Assembly (NCBI RefSeq): GCF_000346465.2
Contig: NC_034015.1
Coordinates: forward strand, 15,111,507-15,175,506
Origin: Prunus persica
Lineage: Eukaryota; Streptophyta; Magnoliopsida; Rosales; Rosaceae
Length of the DNA: 64,000 nucleotides
Reading direction: 5' to 3'
Part shown: piece after piece, positions 45,279 through 58,205 of the stretch
Numbering within the stretch: the stretch's first letter is position 1
Layout of the letters: every line of letters begins with the position of its first letter
The notes under the pieces: generated by a model
Told to the model about the DNA's origin: nothing
The model's input: the letters and a program-made list of their open reading frames with translations, nothing else
Databases searched by the model: none
Translations under genes and position numbers: made by a program

Positions 45279-46408
45279 TTGACTTGACCACCTGCCACCT
45301 GTTTGTGGGGAACAGAGAGGTTCATCTGGGAGTGCCACGTATTCCACCATGGTCTAAGCTGAGTCAGCAGTGGGGCCCCAGCAAAAACGAATGACATTGT
45401 CGTTTAACGGAATTTAAAGCGACACCGGACCAATCAAAACCAGAATTTGATCACCACACTCCAGCTCAAACACAACACTCATACTTCCACTCCACCCTCT
45501 CCTCCCTACTTTCTCATTAAATATATTTGTGTTCTTACCATCACACCGCCGCTTCAATTTTATATAGTTTTCTTGAGTATTTTTATAATCATCATCATAT
45601 GATATTGATCTAATCTTCCTTCTTTTAATAATAGTAATGGATTTGGCTGGTAATATTTTACCGACTTGATAAAACCCTCTTTCCTCTTTAGATGAACATG
45701 TCTTAAAAACACAATAATTGATCCTAATTCCTAACAAGTTAAAGTGATCCCATTGTCGTTACGCAAGCCTTCACAAAATTATGGTCCTAACATTTCCGGA
45801 AGGCCATAGAAGCATGCTCCCTATTTTGGTAAGTCGAGTCATGGCTTGCATATATAAATTTTTCTTTTTATATTTTTGACGAATTATTTTTACATGTATC
45901 AAATTATGATTCGAAGAATATTTATTTATAAGAAATGAGAGGGACAGTATCCATATTACATTGTTTACAATGTATTTGATTTTTTAAATTCAGCCATCAC
46001 TTTCAGTTTACAATCAGGACAAGCACACAGAAAAATTGGGGGTTGAAAATCTAAAGCCACAGATTTCCCAAGTAGTAAGTTAATAACCACCTTCCGACCG
46101 AAAAACAGAAGAAGAAAGAAAGCAATAACCACCACCACCACCCCATAAAAGATATTTTTCCCTCTTGCGAAAGTGGAGTTGTTTCGCCAAGAGAGTGCCA
46201 CATGGCTCGAGAATCTCCATGATTGGTGGACATTTCAATCCTTCGAAGGTGTGGCTCCCAATCATCTATATCTGACTCCCCCCATATTTTCCCACTTCCT
46301 CAATCCTCAAACTCAGTCTTTTTCTTTCAACAGAGGAAAGCCAAAAGCTTTCATTTTTATTTCTTTTTCAGTTTCTTTTTCCTTTGTTTCTCAGCTAGAG
46401 CACAAACA

Positions 46409-49400
46409 ATGGCTTCTACTCTGTTTTACAACTCAATGAACCTCTCAGCAGCAGTTTTCTCAAGAACCCACTTCCCAATCCCCATCAACAAGGACTTCCC
46501 ACTTGAATTTTCACCTTGTGTTCACACTGACTACCATTTGAGAAGCAGAACAAGAAGTGGGCAGAAGAAGTGTTTGACAGAGGTGAGAGCTACTGTGGCC
46601 TCACCCACAGAGGTCCCCAGTGCACCCGCATCGACTCAACCAAAGAAGCTTCGAATTCTGGTTGCTGGGGGAGGAATTGGAGGACTGGTTTTTGCTTTGG
46701 CAGCAAAGAAGAAGGGGTTTGATGTGGTGGTGTTTGAGAAGGATTTAAGTGCTGTAAGAGGAGAAGGACAGTATAGAGGTCCTATTCAGATACAGAGTAA
46801 TGCATTGGCTGCTTTGGAAGCCATTGATATGGATGTTGCTGAGGAGGTTATGAGAGTTGGTTGTGTTACTGGTGACAGGATCAATGGCCTGGTTGATGGG
46901 GTTTCTGGTACTTGGTATGTTTTTCTGGCCTTTTGGTTTATATGGGTTTCTGTCTTCTGTGTTTTAAGCGATCAGGTGTACGGTGCATGCCAAATTTGTT
47001 TCCTTTGATTGTTTTTAAGCAAGGAAACGAACAGAGGTTGGGTTAATTGCGCGAAAATAATTTGGAATATGTTAATTCAGAAAGTACTGAAGAGCAATCG
47101 ATTTAACCTCTGCAAATAACAGAAGTGTTAGTCAGGCTTAGAGAGGCCAATTCAGGCTGATGTCTTTAATGGAAATAATGATTTTTCTTCTGAAATGTTG
47201 CTGTAATAAATTAGTAAAAGGAATGAAATTACCATACACCTGAATGAGAAGAAGAAGAAGTACAAGAAATTATGCTTTTCTTGTAAATTGATGCAAAGAA
47301 AAGTAACAGATGAAAATAAACAGGATCAGTGTTTGAATGTTACAGTTACACAGATTCAAGTCTTTTATCACAAAAGTGAAATTTGTTCATTTGAACACAA
47401 TTTTCATGTTTCCTATAAGTATTATTGTAATAACCTTTGATCTGGAAAAAAAAAGTATCAATGTTGAATTGTGTGCAGCCAGCCATATATATTGATGATT
47501 AGTTGGTTATCAGGTATGTCAAGTTTGACACATTCACTCCTGCAGTGGAACGAGGGCTTCCAGTTACAAGAGTTATAAGCCGAATAGCCTTGCAACAAAT
47601 CCTTGCTCGTGCTGTTGGAGAAGAAATTATTATAAACGATAGTAATGTTGTTAATTTTGAGGATCTTGGAGATAAGGTAAAAATGTGGTATTACCTTTTT
47701 GTTAGTTACATACCTTTGTTGTCATCTTGCTGAGAAATGTGACATTAGAACTTGTTTTCCTACTTCCTTTGTTTTCTTTCTTTTTATAATATGCAGCTTC
47801 GTAGTGCTAATTTGATGTCCTTCAACTACTTTGGATTCATCTGATTTGGTATTTTGTTCTTATGCCTCTCTCCATTTTGTAGGTGAATGTGATACTTGAG
47901 AATGGACAGCGTTATGAAGGTGATATGCTGGTTGGAGCGGATGGTATATGGTCAAAGGTAGTACTATACTCTGAGTTCACATGGTTAAAATGTGTAATAT
48001 TATATTATGCTATGGATTAGGGTCCATAGTTCACAATATTAAAATGTGTATGTTTTTTTTCTCCTTCAGTAGCTTTTAAAGTCCTGATATTACATCACTA
48101 ACTAGTCCCTATGCAGAAATCTATATTGTGAGACTCAAACTTCTGGGCACACATATGGAATATTTTCTACTGGTAGACCATCTTTAGGTCAAAATCTGCA
48201 GAGTATATTTACTTTGGAAATTACAAGAACTTAAATTACTTGTTTCTTGTGAATAGGTGAGGAAGAACTTGTTTGGATTAAACGAAGCTGTTTACTCTGG
48301 TTATACTTGTTATACTGGTATAGCTGATTTTGTACCTGCTGACATTAATTCCGTAGGGTATGTTTGATCTTTTATTTTTTCAAATATGGCTTTTTTAGTG
48401 GAATTTGTACAATTGTATTATCTTCTTATATGTCAGGTTGTATCATGCGTCAAGACTTAAATTTAAACTTATCTTTTGAAGGTACCGAGTATTTTTGGGG
48501 CACAAACAATACTTCGTTTCTTCAGATGTGGGTGGAGGCAAAATGCAATGGTATGCATTTCACAAGGAATCACCTGGTGGTGTTGATGGCCCCAACGGTA
48601 TTGATTAAGATGCTCAGCCTTTTTTGATTGATACATGCACACCGTGCCTGTACTCACACACTCCCATAAAGACAAACAAATCAACCTAGAAACTTCTAAA
48701 TGGGTATAATAAACTACCTGAAGGAAAAGTTATGCTCTGATATCATGTGAGCAGACCATTTTCTTGTTATAAGAGTTCACTGTACCTTTCCATTGAAAAA
48801 AAGGGGTTAATTCTAGGATCCATAAAATTAATTAGTAAACAATTTTGTCAGCTAAGAGTTCATGCTTGTGAACCCAATTTTCTTATTGTTTGGTGAGAGG
48901 TAATATCATTCCTAGCCCTTTTGTCTTACTTTGCATACTTTGCAGAATTTTATATTAGGATCCAATTGTAATAGCGTAAGTGGTAAGCCATAGGATCATA
49001 CTTCAAGATGTGTACTTCATCTTAAATGTCTCACAATTAATATGGGGTTCAATGCCACATTTTTTTACAGAGGATTTAGCCATTTTATAATTAACAGAGT
49101 CAGGAAAGATTAATAAGCCATCCTTGTGTAGTTGAAAAAGTCAGATGAAGATATATGTGTGGCCTTTCACTCTTTATGATGATAAAAACATACAATTCAT
49201 TTGTTATTGTCCATTGCTTGGCAGGTAAAAAGGAAAGGCTGCTTAAAATATTTGAGGGCTGGTGTGATAATGTGATTGATTTGTTACTTACCACAGAGGA
49301 AGATGCAATTCTGCGACGTGACATATATGATAGGACACCCATTTTAACTTGGGGAAAGGGTCATGTGACCTTGCTTGGGGATTCTGTTCATGCTATGCAG

Positions 49401-52400
49401 CCAAATATGGGTCAAGGTGGATGCATGGCCATTGAGGTATGCATTGCATTATATTTGGTTTAGCATCAAACATTATTCATCATCCCGATTTTCTTTTTTA
49501 TTTTTTTTTATTTTTTTTTATTTTTTTTTGTTCCTGAATATTTGCTCCGGTGAAATGTAGTCCATCGTATGTCCCTTGAAATCTCTGTTGAGTTTTTGCT
49601 AGATTCATTACTTCTTATGAACAAACACTAGGTTATTGACCAAGAAATAATCACTTCCAAGAGTTAAATCCTCTTTGACCCTATCATGACAGGATGGTTA
49701 TCAACTTGCATTGGAGCTTGATAAAGCATGGAAGAAAAGTAGCGAAACGGGAATTCCTGTTGATGTTGCTTCTTCTTTAAGAAGGTAACCCCATGCTGTT
49801 TCTTGCCATATAATCTAAAAGAATATCGAAAAAAGCGGATGAAGTTGCCTATGCATCTGAAATCATAGTGTTCTTAAAATGAAAAGGATATATACAAGCT
49901 ATATATGGACGAAACATATGTAATTGTTGTGAAGACTTACGTGAGTTGAGGAAGTACTCTTTGATGACTCCTTACCTTCTTTCGTTCTTTATCCTTCAGC
50001 TATGAGAATTCTAGAAGACTGCGGGTTGCCATTATTCATGGAATGGCCAGGATGGCTGCATTAATGGCTTCGACTTACAAGGCTTATCTGGGTGTGGGAC
50101 TCGGTCCTTTGTCGGTAAGACCTTTTATCAAGTGAAGTACATACTGAAAAGCAATGAAACTAATTGATGATGGAATGGAAGTCTTGCATGCATACTGATT
50201 CTGGCTTAAACCCTTGTAGTTTTTGACGAAGTTCCGGATACCACATCCAGGAAGAGTTGGTGGGAGAGTTTTCATTGATAAGGCAATGCCGTTGATGCTA
50301 AGTTGGGTCTTAGGTGGTAACAGGTCAGATTTTGATTGACAACTTTTGTAACTTTCTGTATGTTTTGTTTATTTCTTCATTATTATTATTTAAATTATAA
50401 AATCTTATTACAACTTTGACCTGTCAAAGCTTAGATCATTGATCTTCATGCATTTTTCACAACATACAAAGGTTCTTGTATGTACTTATTCCGCTTTTAG
50501 AGTATCGCACTTTAATGCTGTGCAACATGAATTTCAGGAAACTAAGGCAATTCACTGCTTGAATAGATATGTTGTTGTAAACATTGGAAGAATCTTCGTT
50601 CTTGAGATTCCTTATTATTAATTTTCAATTGAAGGGAAATATTGACAAATAACTCCCAGAACTAGTACTGTTGCATTTATCTTTTTCAATTCTTTTGACA
50701 AACCAAATATTGAATTTTCTTTGTAGCTCAAAACTTGAAGGAAGGTCACCCAGTTGCAGGCTGTCAGATAAAGTATGTTGTTCAAAGTATCATCAATCAG
50801 CAGTGTGTTTGTCACTAGATACACAAACTGTTGTTTCATTTCTTAGTTTTAAGATCGACCTATTAGATTGCATTGTTATTTAGCAGCTAATATGTGGCCA
50901 ACTTATATGAAGGCAAGTGACCAGTTACGAACATGGTTTGAGGATGATGATGCACTGGAGCGTGCTATCGATGGAGAGTAAGTCTTCGATCCTAGTGTCT
51001 GTCACTGTCATCCCTGGAATATTTTCAGTTAATTTGGTATTCCATGGTAGTTTTGACATTCGCTATGGTCTTATAGGTGGTATCTTATACCATGTGGACA
51101 AGACAATGATGCTTCGCAACTTATTTGTTTGAACAGAGATGAGAAAAACCCCTGCATAATCGGGTATGCCTATTATCCGTTGTTCCCCTCCCCTAAAACA
51201 CACACATGTCCATGTAATGCTATATGGTTGCATGGAACTGAACCATCAAAACCTTAGATTCTGAAATTTATGTTTTTAAAAAGATATTATTACCATTTTA
51301 TGGGTTCATTATGATGTTCTATTCTTACTGTAGGAGTGCACCGCATGGGGATGTTTCAGGAATATCAATAGCAATACCAAAGCCCCAGGTGATTTGGCTG
51401 GTTTTGTTCACTTTACAATTATCTCCAGAAACGAACCTATTTCTTACTTTTATGATTTTCTAGATTGAGTAGTGAGGTATTTTTTATCTCAGGTTTCGGA
51501 GATGCATGCTCGTATCAGCTACAAGGATGGTGCCTTCTACCTGACTGATTTGCGGAGTGAACATGGTACCTGGATTGCCGAGTAAGTAGGGATGTTTTTT
51601 TCTTCTTTTTGGTGGCTAAATTAGTTGTAACAAAGTGTGATTGCTGACCCTCTTTTCTGCGGGTAACTCAACTTGTAATTGCCTCCCTCCTTTCCCCTTA
51701 TAATTTTATGTCTGAATGTGCAGTATTGAGGGGAAGCGATACCGGGTACCTCCAAATTTTCCTGCTCGTTTTCGTCCATCAGATGCTATTGAGATTGGTT
51801 CTCAGAAGGTAGTAGACGATTCTTACCCTAGAATTTGCTGCACAACTCACACTGAATATATGTCAGACTATTGTTAAATTTTTGTGTGCATTGTGCATGT
51901 TGTCTGACTGACATTCACTAAACAAGTAAGTTGTAAAAACGCTTTGCAGTGAAAAAGAAAAAAAATCTCCAAATAATATGAATATAACTTTAATAGTAGC
52001 ATTCATCTTACCCCCTCATACTGAAATGGTTTGCTTAAATCTGTTCAGACTAAAAAGCTGCATGAATAAATAAAAACTTCGGGAGCTAGAAAAGTCAGGC
52101 AACTTCCTACAGGAATTGTAAAAGAAATGAAATTTTTTTGTATATCTAACAAATTGTGTTTCAAACTTTTAGTTGGCTTTTCTCGTCTTTTGTTCAGTGT
52201 CTAAAACTATACAGAGTAAGAGCTTGTATAGTTTGCTAGTTTATTTGTACTTTCAACATGCTCTGTAGTGTTCAATCATGCAATTCCTGAATCAGATTTG
52301 AATCTGTGATGTGCATACACAGAGTAACATGCTTGATGGATTTTCTTTTTTCTTCTCTCTTTCTTCTTTCGGTTACAAAATATACTCGCCCTTTGCTGGT

Positions 52401-52499
52401 TCTTAACATCCAAGTAATGTGCAGGTCGCATTTAGGGTTAAAGTGATGAAATCTTCTCCAGGGAGTGTTGAGAAGGAAGGTATTCTTCAGGCAGCCTGA
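46409..52499 (+). CDS. ZEP: zeaxanthin epoxidase, chloroplastic
   Basis: Sixteen exons, all in phase: 46409-46914, 47514-47676, 47883-47957, 48257-48357, 48482-48597, 49225-49436, 49693-49784, 50000-50114, 50220-50323, 50727-50772, 50913-50977, 51077-51163, 51334-51388, 51493-51581, 51724-51808, 52425-52499; 661 residues, the length I recall for apricot ZEP. Residues 1 to about 60 are a Ser/Arg-rich transit peptide. The FAD-binding motif GGGIGG is at 87-92 and the second FAD motif GDSVHAMQPNMGQGG at 372-386. An FHA domain lies at about 545-620 (IGSAPHGD, MHARISYKDG, SEHGTW). The enzyme epoxidises zeaxanthin via antheraxanthin to violaxanthin at thylakoids, using reduced ferredoxin and oxygen. 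It serves the xanthophyll cycle and supplies abscisic acid precursors. The gene is intact. Confidence 0.97.
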
Positions 52500-53088
52500 C
52501 AATTCGCTACGACGCCGTTACTTTACAACATGAAATTGTACAGCATTATTCAGAGCAGTGGAAATGCGAATGTGAATATGCTGCATTCTGCAGAGTAGAT
52601 ATAGCATTACACAAAATATCACTCTACCCACCCCCAAAAAAAAAAACCACATGTAGAACTTTCTATACATCAATGTGAATATATCAATTTTGATTAGTCT
52701 CATTGACTTTCTACGTATACATAAATGTATTCCAGACGTATTCCAGACGCTGGAAATTTTACACTTGTTTGTTATACGCATTGCAAAATCAATATGAATA
52801 TTCTCTTTCATTTTAAGCTCTGGGATCAAAAGCTTTCGTAACGCATTTTCCCATCAAACGATGTGATAAAGAGTACAACACAAGGATGAATTTTCCTTCT
52901 GGCTGGAATCACCTGCGCCCAAAAATTAGATCTCAAACCAAACGCCTTGCCTTGTATCAGCTGTCTCGGTTGTGTGGCTCCATTTAAGCCATGGAGGATA
53001 GAGGAGGACTTGCATGTTACGGGGATAGCACTGTTTTGCTATTTCCATCCAATTAAGCTCCATAATGTGGAATCCTTATCACTCATGG
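52500..53088. other. 3' flank of ZEP
   Basis: Contains the ZEP 3' UTR and a short tandem repeat CGTATTCCAGACGTATTCCAGACG near 52.73 kb. No gene is seen. Confidence 0.5.
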
Positions 53089-53705
53089 TGCAAGACTCCA
53101 CATCAACCAACAGAGAGGGGATGATGTGCCTTATATGTGCACACCCACATCCATCTAGCACGAGGCCTTTTAGAAGCTTACTGGCTTCGGAGTTATGGGA
53201 ACTCCGAAGTTAAGCGAGTTGGGGGCTAGAGCAATCCCAAGATAGGTGACCCACTGGGAAGTTGCTCGTGAGCTCCCAAAAACAAAAGCGTGAGGGCAGA
53301 GAGGGGGGCCCAAAGCGGACAATATCGTGTTACGGCGGAGCCAATCCTGGGATGTGACAAATTGGTATTATAGTCACTCTGCCGTGTGGTGCGAGTGTGC
53401 CGATGAGGACGTCCGGCTCTTAAAGGGGGTGGATTGTAAGATCTCACATCAACCAACGGAGAGGGGGTGATGTGCCTTATATGTGCACACCCGCATCCAT
53501 CTAGCACGAGGCCTTTTGGGAGCTCACTGGCTTCGGAGTTATGGGAACTCCAAAGTTAAGCGAGTTGGGGGCTAGAGCAATCCTAGGATGGGTGACCCAC
53601 TGGAAAGTTGCTCGTGAGCTCCCAGAAACAAAACTGTGAGGGCAGAAAGGGGGGCCCAAAGCAGACAATATTGTGCTACGGAGGAGCCGATCCCGGGATG
53701 TGACA
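53089..53705 (+). mobile_element. Cassandra-type TRIM with 5S-rRNA-like LTRs
   Basis: Two 271-bp LTRs (53089-53359 and 53435-53705), both starting TG and ending GATGTGACA, flank a 75-bp interior. The interior opens with ATTGGTATTATAG, a primer-site-like sequence, and ends with TTAAAGGGGGTGGAT, a polypurine tract. Flanking CATGG and CATGA suggest a decayed 5-bp duplication. Each LTR carries a segment like plant 5S rRNA: AACTCCGAAGTTAAGCG and GGTGACCCACTGGGAAGT. These features define Cassandra elements, non-coding retrotransposons transcribed by RNA polymerase III from an internal 5S promoter. The LTRs differ at about two dozen positions (roughly 9%), so the insertion is old. Confidence 0.93.
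53150..53275 (+). promoter_or_regulatory. 5S-rRNA-like segment in the left Cassandra LTR
   Basis: A-box region AGTTAAGCGAGTTGGG at 53208-53223 and C-box region GATAGGTGACCCACTGGG from 53241, the internal control elements of 5S genes. The right LTR has the same parts at 53554-53569 and from 53587 (GATGGGTGACCCACTGG). This is element sequence, not a 5S gene. Confidence 0.8.
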
Positions 53706-53861
53706 CATGATGGAATGTAATTAGTTAGGAATCGCAAAACAGTGATATCCCCGTGACATATAAGTTTTTCTCTTGAGAAATGAGCATAATTTCATAGTGG
53801 AGAAATACAATAATAATCAAGTTGAAACTCTACATCAAAAATATTGGACTTGAAGACCTCG

Positions 53862-54165
53862 TTGTTAGGGAGGACTAAACTAGACTAGATTAGACTAGCA
53901 AAATATCTACATTTTATGTCCAATCAATGCATAATATGGATATTGTTGTCTAACTTGAAGGGTAAATGAGGACTATTCATAGAGATTAATGACTCATCCC
54001 TCATAATCCCACCAATTTCAAGGGGATTAGAGGGATAAGTTTTAGTTATCAACCTCTTATAGATAGTCCTCATTCTTCCTCCAAGTTAGGCAACATATCC
54101 ATATTATGTCTTCAATGCACATAAAATATAGGCATTTTTCTAGTCTAGTCCTCCTTACCAAACAA
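53862..54165. mobile_element. MITE with GGAGGACTA-type ends
   Basis: Starts TTGTTAGGGAGGACTAAACT and ends CTAGTCTAGTCCTCCTTACC then AAACAA, inverted relative to each other; the inner parts also pair (ACATTTTATGT against ACATAAAATAT, and CATAATATGGATATTG against CATATCCATATTATG). About 304 bp, non-coding. Confidence 0.7.
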
Positions 54166-55811
54166 GTCTAAGTGATGAAGTTGCGGACAATATCGATATA
54201 ATTTTAAACTTAATATTGGGCCCCACTGATCCGTTACACAGGATCAGCTGAAGCATCAATGATCAAATTTGTTTCCCAAATAAACATCTTTCATGATTCT
54301 TGCTGATGCCCCCTCTTGAAAACCCACAACTGATGTAATGTAAGCAAGCGTAGTAGGAACCAAGTTGTACGAGCCATGCTCGTAGCTTGGCATCTTTTTT
54401 CAAATTTATCTAGATCACCCCACAGCCAACCCAGTGTTGGGTTGTCTTAGCCCACATCCTAGCCTATTCTCAATCCCATCCCATCTCCTGATTTTACTTT
54501 TTGAATGAGTCTGTCTCAAAAACAACAACCCAATAATTTTTTTGTCACACAAAGACATGTCATGGCTCATAACCAAACAAATTAGTAAATAATTCCTGTA
54601 TCAGAAACAGCAAGCAAATGAGTTTATGTTTCAAAAGCAACAACCCAATAATGTTTTTGTTTTAATTGCTAGTGATCAGGATCAAGAGAAAAAGGCTTCG
54701 TAATCACTTTACACACACACACACGTTCATTCATTTTCAGTACTATTGATATCATCATCAACATCAATCAAAGGCGTTGAAGATTGCAATTGCACATGCT
54801 CGAGACCAAAAGACCATGCACACATGGAGCCATTGAAAATGTGCCTTCTAAGTTTTTGTTAGTTTTCATGCGACCCCCCCTACCCACAATAATGCAGCAA
54901 ACAAATAAACACGACTAATATGGCAGCAACAGTCCAAGACATCCCTCTCTCCCTCCATGCCTACATGACGCTGCATGTGGCTAGCCATCTCAAGTTTTAT
55001 TTGCACTGTCTTGAGTCTTGACCTAATTCAGCCTTCAATGATCAATTTTGTTCACATTTAATGCCAAACCAAGTGGCGTTGTCTCCATTTTCATGCACAG
55101 AACTAAGACACTAAGACCACCACCACACCCCATTCAAACAGACATGCATGTAACCAGTCCTTCATTCATCACTATCCATAGATTTTAGGTTTAGGCCTCA
55201 GCTTCTGACCTACTCTTCTTATATATGTTTATGTTAGTTAGATTCAATTGTTCACTTGTCGTGGTCTGATTGAGACTTGCTCTGTAGACAAACGAAGCTC
55301 GATCGGCCCATGCCCCTATTATTAAGTCCACCAGGGCCCATCCCATGATCCTAGATTTAAAATAGAATAATGTTAATAGTAGAGTTATCTGTGTCATCCA
55401 AGCGCCTGTAGACAATTCATAATTATTGATACATAAGAGATCTACAATGCATCAATACATAGGAGATGTACAATACATTGCCTAAACATATCATATCAAA
55501 AGAGTTGTAGAAAGAGATCTCGGTCACCTATTTCATTCAACATTCCAAAACGGATGATCATTCAAATTGACCGACCTTTGAATTAAGAATGTGAGATTAT
55601 CTATTTTGATCAAGCCCAATAATTCGTGATTTACGGTTATAATCTTACTCACACACACATAGACGACTGAGATGATAGCGTTATTCCATATATTAATTAA
55701 TATGATGGGGCCAGCTGGGTAGGCATTGCACAATGCAAGGTTATAAGATAGAACTTGTTATATTATTATGATATACGGTAGATTCATGGTTGTGTGAGGG
55801 GAAGGTTCTTA

Positions 55812-55814
<3 letters not shown>

Positions 55815-55847
<33 letters not shown>
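55815..55847. repeat. (GA)n microsatellite
   Basis: An uninterrupted run of about 16 GA units. Confidence 0.95.
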
Positions 55848-55849
<2 letters not shown>

Positions 55850-57137
55850 TGGCATGTGAAGAGGGTCAATGAGGCGGTGGGGAAAGGGAGGCACGTGATG
55901 GAGCAACGGTCGGTTCAGGTGGTGGTGGCAGTGACCGTTGGAACATTTATTGAGTGGACACATGTACTTTCAACCTCTTTCATCAACTTGGCTTGCCTTT
56001 GCACATTCGCATCATTTTGGAAATTAGGCCTTTCCTTACATGGCGGATCCGATTCATACCTACTTTATTAATGCTCTCGTGGGTTCTTTTTTTACTCCTT
56101 TTTAGTTTTTATAATTGGGTGTTTTTGTCACCTCTAATCTATTTTTATGGAAAAATTACATGTCAAAAAGACAATAATTAGAACTAAGTTGAAGAACAAT
56201 TAGCACTGTAAATTATATTTGTAAATGATTGTTAGTCGTCGATGTGTTATGAAATTCATGTAAATTTCTCCGTACACTAATAATTAGTAATTGCCTATAC
56301 ACATTCAGGTGACTCTCCTTAACATCCCTGAGTCTTGTCGCATCAATACCCCCGCCTCTCAATTGCTCAAAGGACAGTTAATGATTTCTGAAAACTTGTT
56401 CATCCGCTTCATCAATGGCAAGATGCAAAAAACAAAAGCTAACATTCGTATGAAAAGATGTGGTGGTGGGTCAACCAAGTAGTGTTTCCTCATCATAATT
56501 TGTAATTGCATATTGTCCGACATGCATGAAGATTGAGGACTACAAGTTTTAAAGCTCAAGTACTCAACTAAATGGAAAGGTTTTTGGTTCTTTAATGAGC
56601 AATCAATTGCTTTTGGTAACAAGTTCTTGTCCACTAGCTAAGATACAAAGATTACTTACCAACTTATTTTGAAAGCAAAAGCCAAAAAGCCGTATACAAA
56701 TCATATGTAGTATGTTATGTTATATACATAAGATGAACGAGTAATCCGTATTATTCGATGTTCGTCCAAAACTAATTTGTAATGTCCAAACACTAATTTC
56801 AAATTTTGAATATTTGATTGTCCAAATTAGTCCTATCCGTACCTTCACACCACGCTCCACCACATGGACGCGCATTACATGTTCCCCAAATACTTACAAG
56901 ATCAACATGTTGACAAAACCAAGCAAAGTAGATTATTATGCCAAGCCAAACAAACAAAAACAAACAAAAACAAAAAAACCAGTATCCAAACCCAGTAACC
57001 TTGTGAGAAATCTACTACAAGGTCGAAAAAAGTTGTAGGGGAAAATATGTGGGAAAGCTCCACTTCTCTTAGTGTCCCTCCTCCTGAAGTCCTAATCATC
57101 CCATCTCAAGTAGGACCCCACATCACATGGCCTTTCA

Positions 57138-57245
57138 CTCGATTTTTTTTTAAATATATAAGCGATAATAAAGATTGTGACTCGAACACAGAATCTCAAA
57201 TGCATAAGTAGCTACTCTTAACTATTCCGTTGCAAATACCAACTA
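57138..57245 (-). mobile_element. SINE-like element, minus strand
   Basis: Read on the minus strand: TAAGAGTAGCTACTTATGCA, GAGATTCTGTGTTCGAGTC, then TTATTATCGCTTATATATTT and an A-rich tail. It shares these blocks in the same order with 2742-2848. The tRNA-like box B is recognisable; box A is degraded. Confidence 0.45.
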
Positions 57246-58205
57246 TTTTTCTTGGTAAACTGTAAATACGATACGAACTTCGAAAGATCCTATGATTACT
57301 TACTATAAAAAAATTCTTTAAATACACAAGATTGTATTTGAATGCACTTAATATGCCAATTACCTAGGTAAGTAAGTAAATTGCATATCTAAAAAGCACC
57401 ACACAGCTTGTAGTTGTGTCTCTTAAAAGCTTAACAGTGAGAAGGTTTCTGTGTCAGGATTCATTCACCTTCAAACACCAATTATTTCTCTTTTTCTTTT
57501 TCTTCCCTTTTTTCAAGAAAAACAACAATTAATATCCCCTATCCCTATCTCTCAAATCTAAAAACGAGTTTCTCAAAAGAAGTAAAATATTTCCCAGACA
57601 TTTCTTTTCACACCTGCCAGTCACTCCCAGACTCCCAGTATTCTCGCAATCAAATCAGACCCACTTTCTCACCAAAAAATTTCCCGGAAAAAAGCTATTA
57701 TTCTGCCGACCCCAAGATACGGTGTCGTTTAGCCACTGCTCACTGCCGCCTGGAATGATATGCGAAGAGATGAATCATATCATGCTGTCACACAACATTT
57801 TGGCCAAGCCTCTGATTGGAGAGCTCAACTTCCAAAAATTAAAAAGAGAGCACACGTGCACTTCCCAGACCCAATTTCACCCCAGAAATTCTTAATAATT
57901 ACCACTATGAGCTGTAACCACATAATTAGGCCAACAACATAATTACAGAAATCATAATATTGTCTTCAAAAATATATATATATATAATATTATATATTAG
58001 CAATTAATTATTTATATAATCTATATTATTTCCTTGTAGTTTGAGCTCTTTCATCTTGTTTTTCCTTATACGCTTTGTTTCATAGTACAACGCGTTCCCC
58101 TATGTATTCGATTTTCTTTAACCCGATGGGGAAACCCGAAACCCGAGGCCCAGAAGCTCTCAATTTTCCCAGAAAAAAAAAATGAATTAAAAAAATAGAA
58201 AAAAG

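Larger units (their letters stand above)
54166..58205. other. intergenic region between the MITE and the SMI1-like gene
   Basis: About 4 kb without a supported gene. It holds a GA microsatellite and a minus-strand SINE-like copy, listed separately, and AT-rich sequence. The last 800 bp form the 3' flank of the minus-strand gene. Confidence 0.55.

Noticed and set aside
53150..53622. Two 5S rRNA genes
   Set aside because: The 5S-like segments lie inside the LTRs of a Cassandra element, match 5S only in part and are not complete 120-nt genes.
53226..53737. Proline-rich minus-strand frames near 53.2-53.7 kb
   Set aside because: They fall inside the Cassandra LTRs and repeat in both copies, so they are by-products of a non-coding element.
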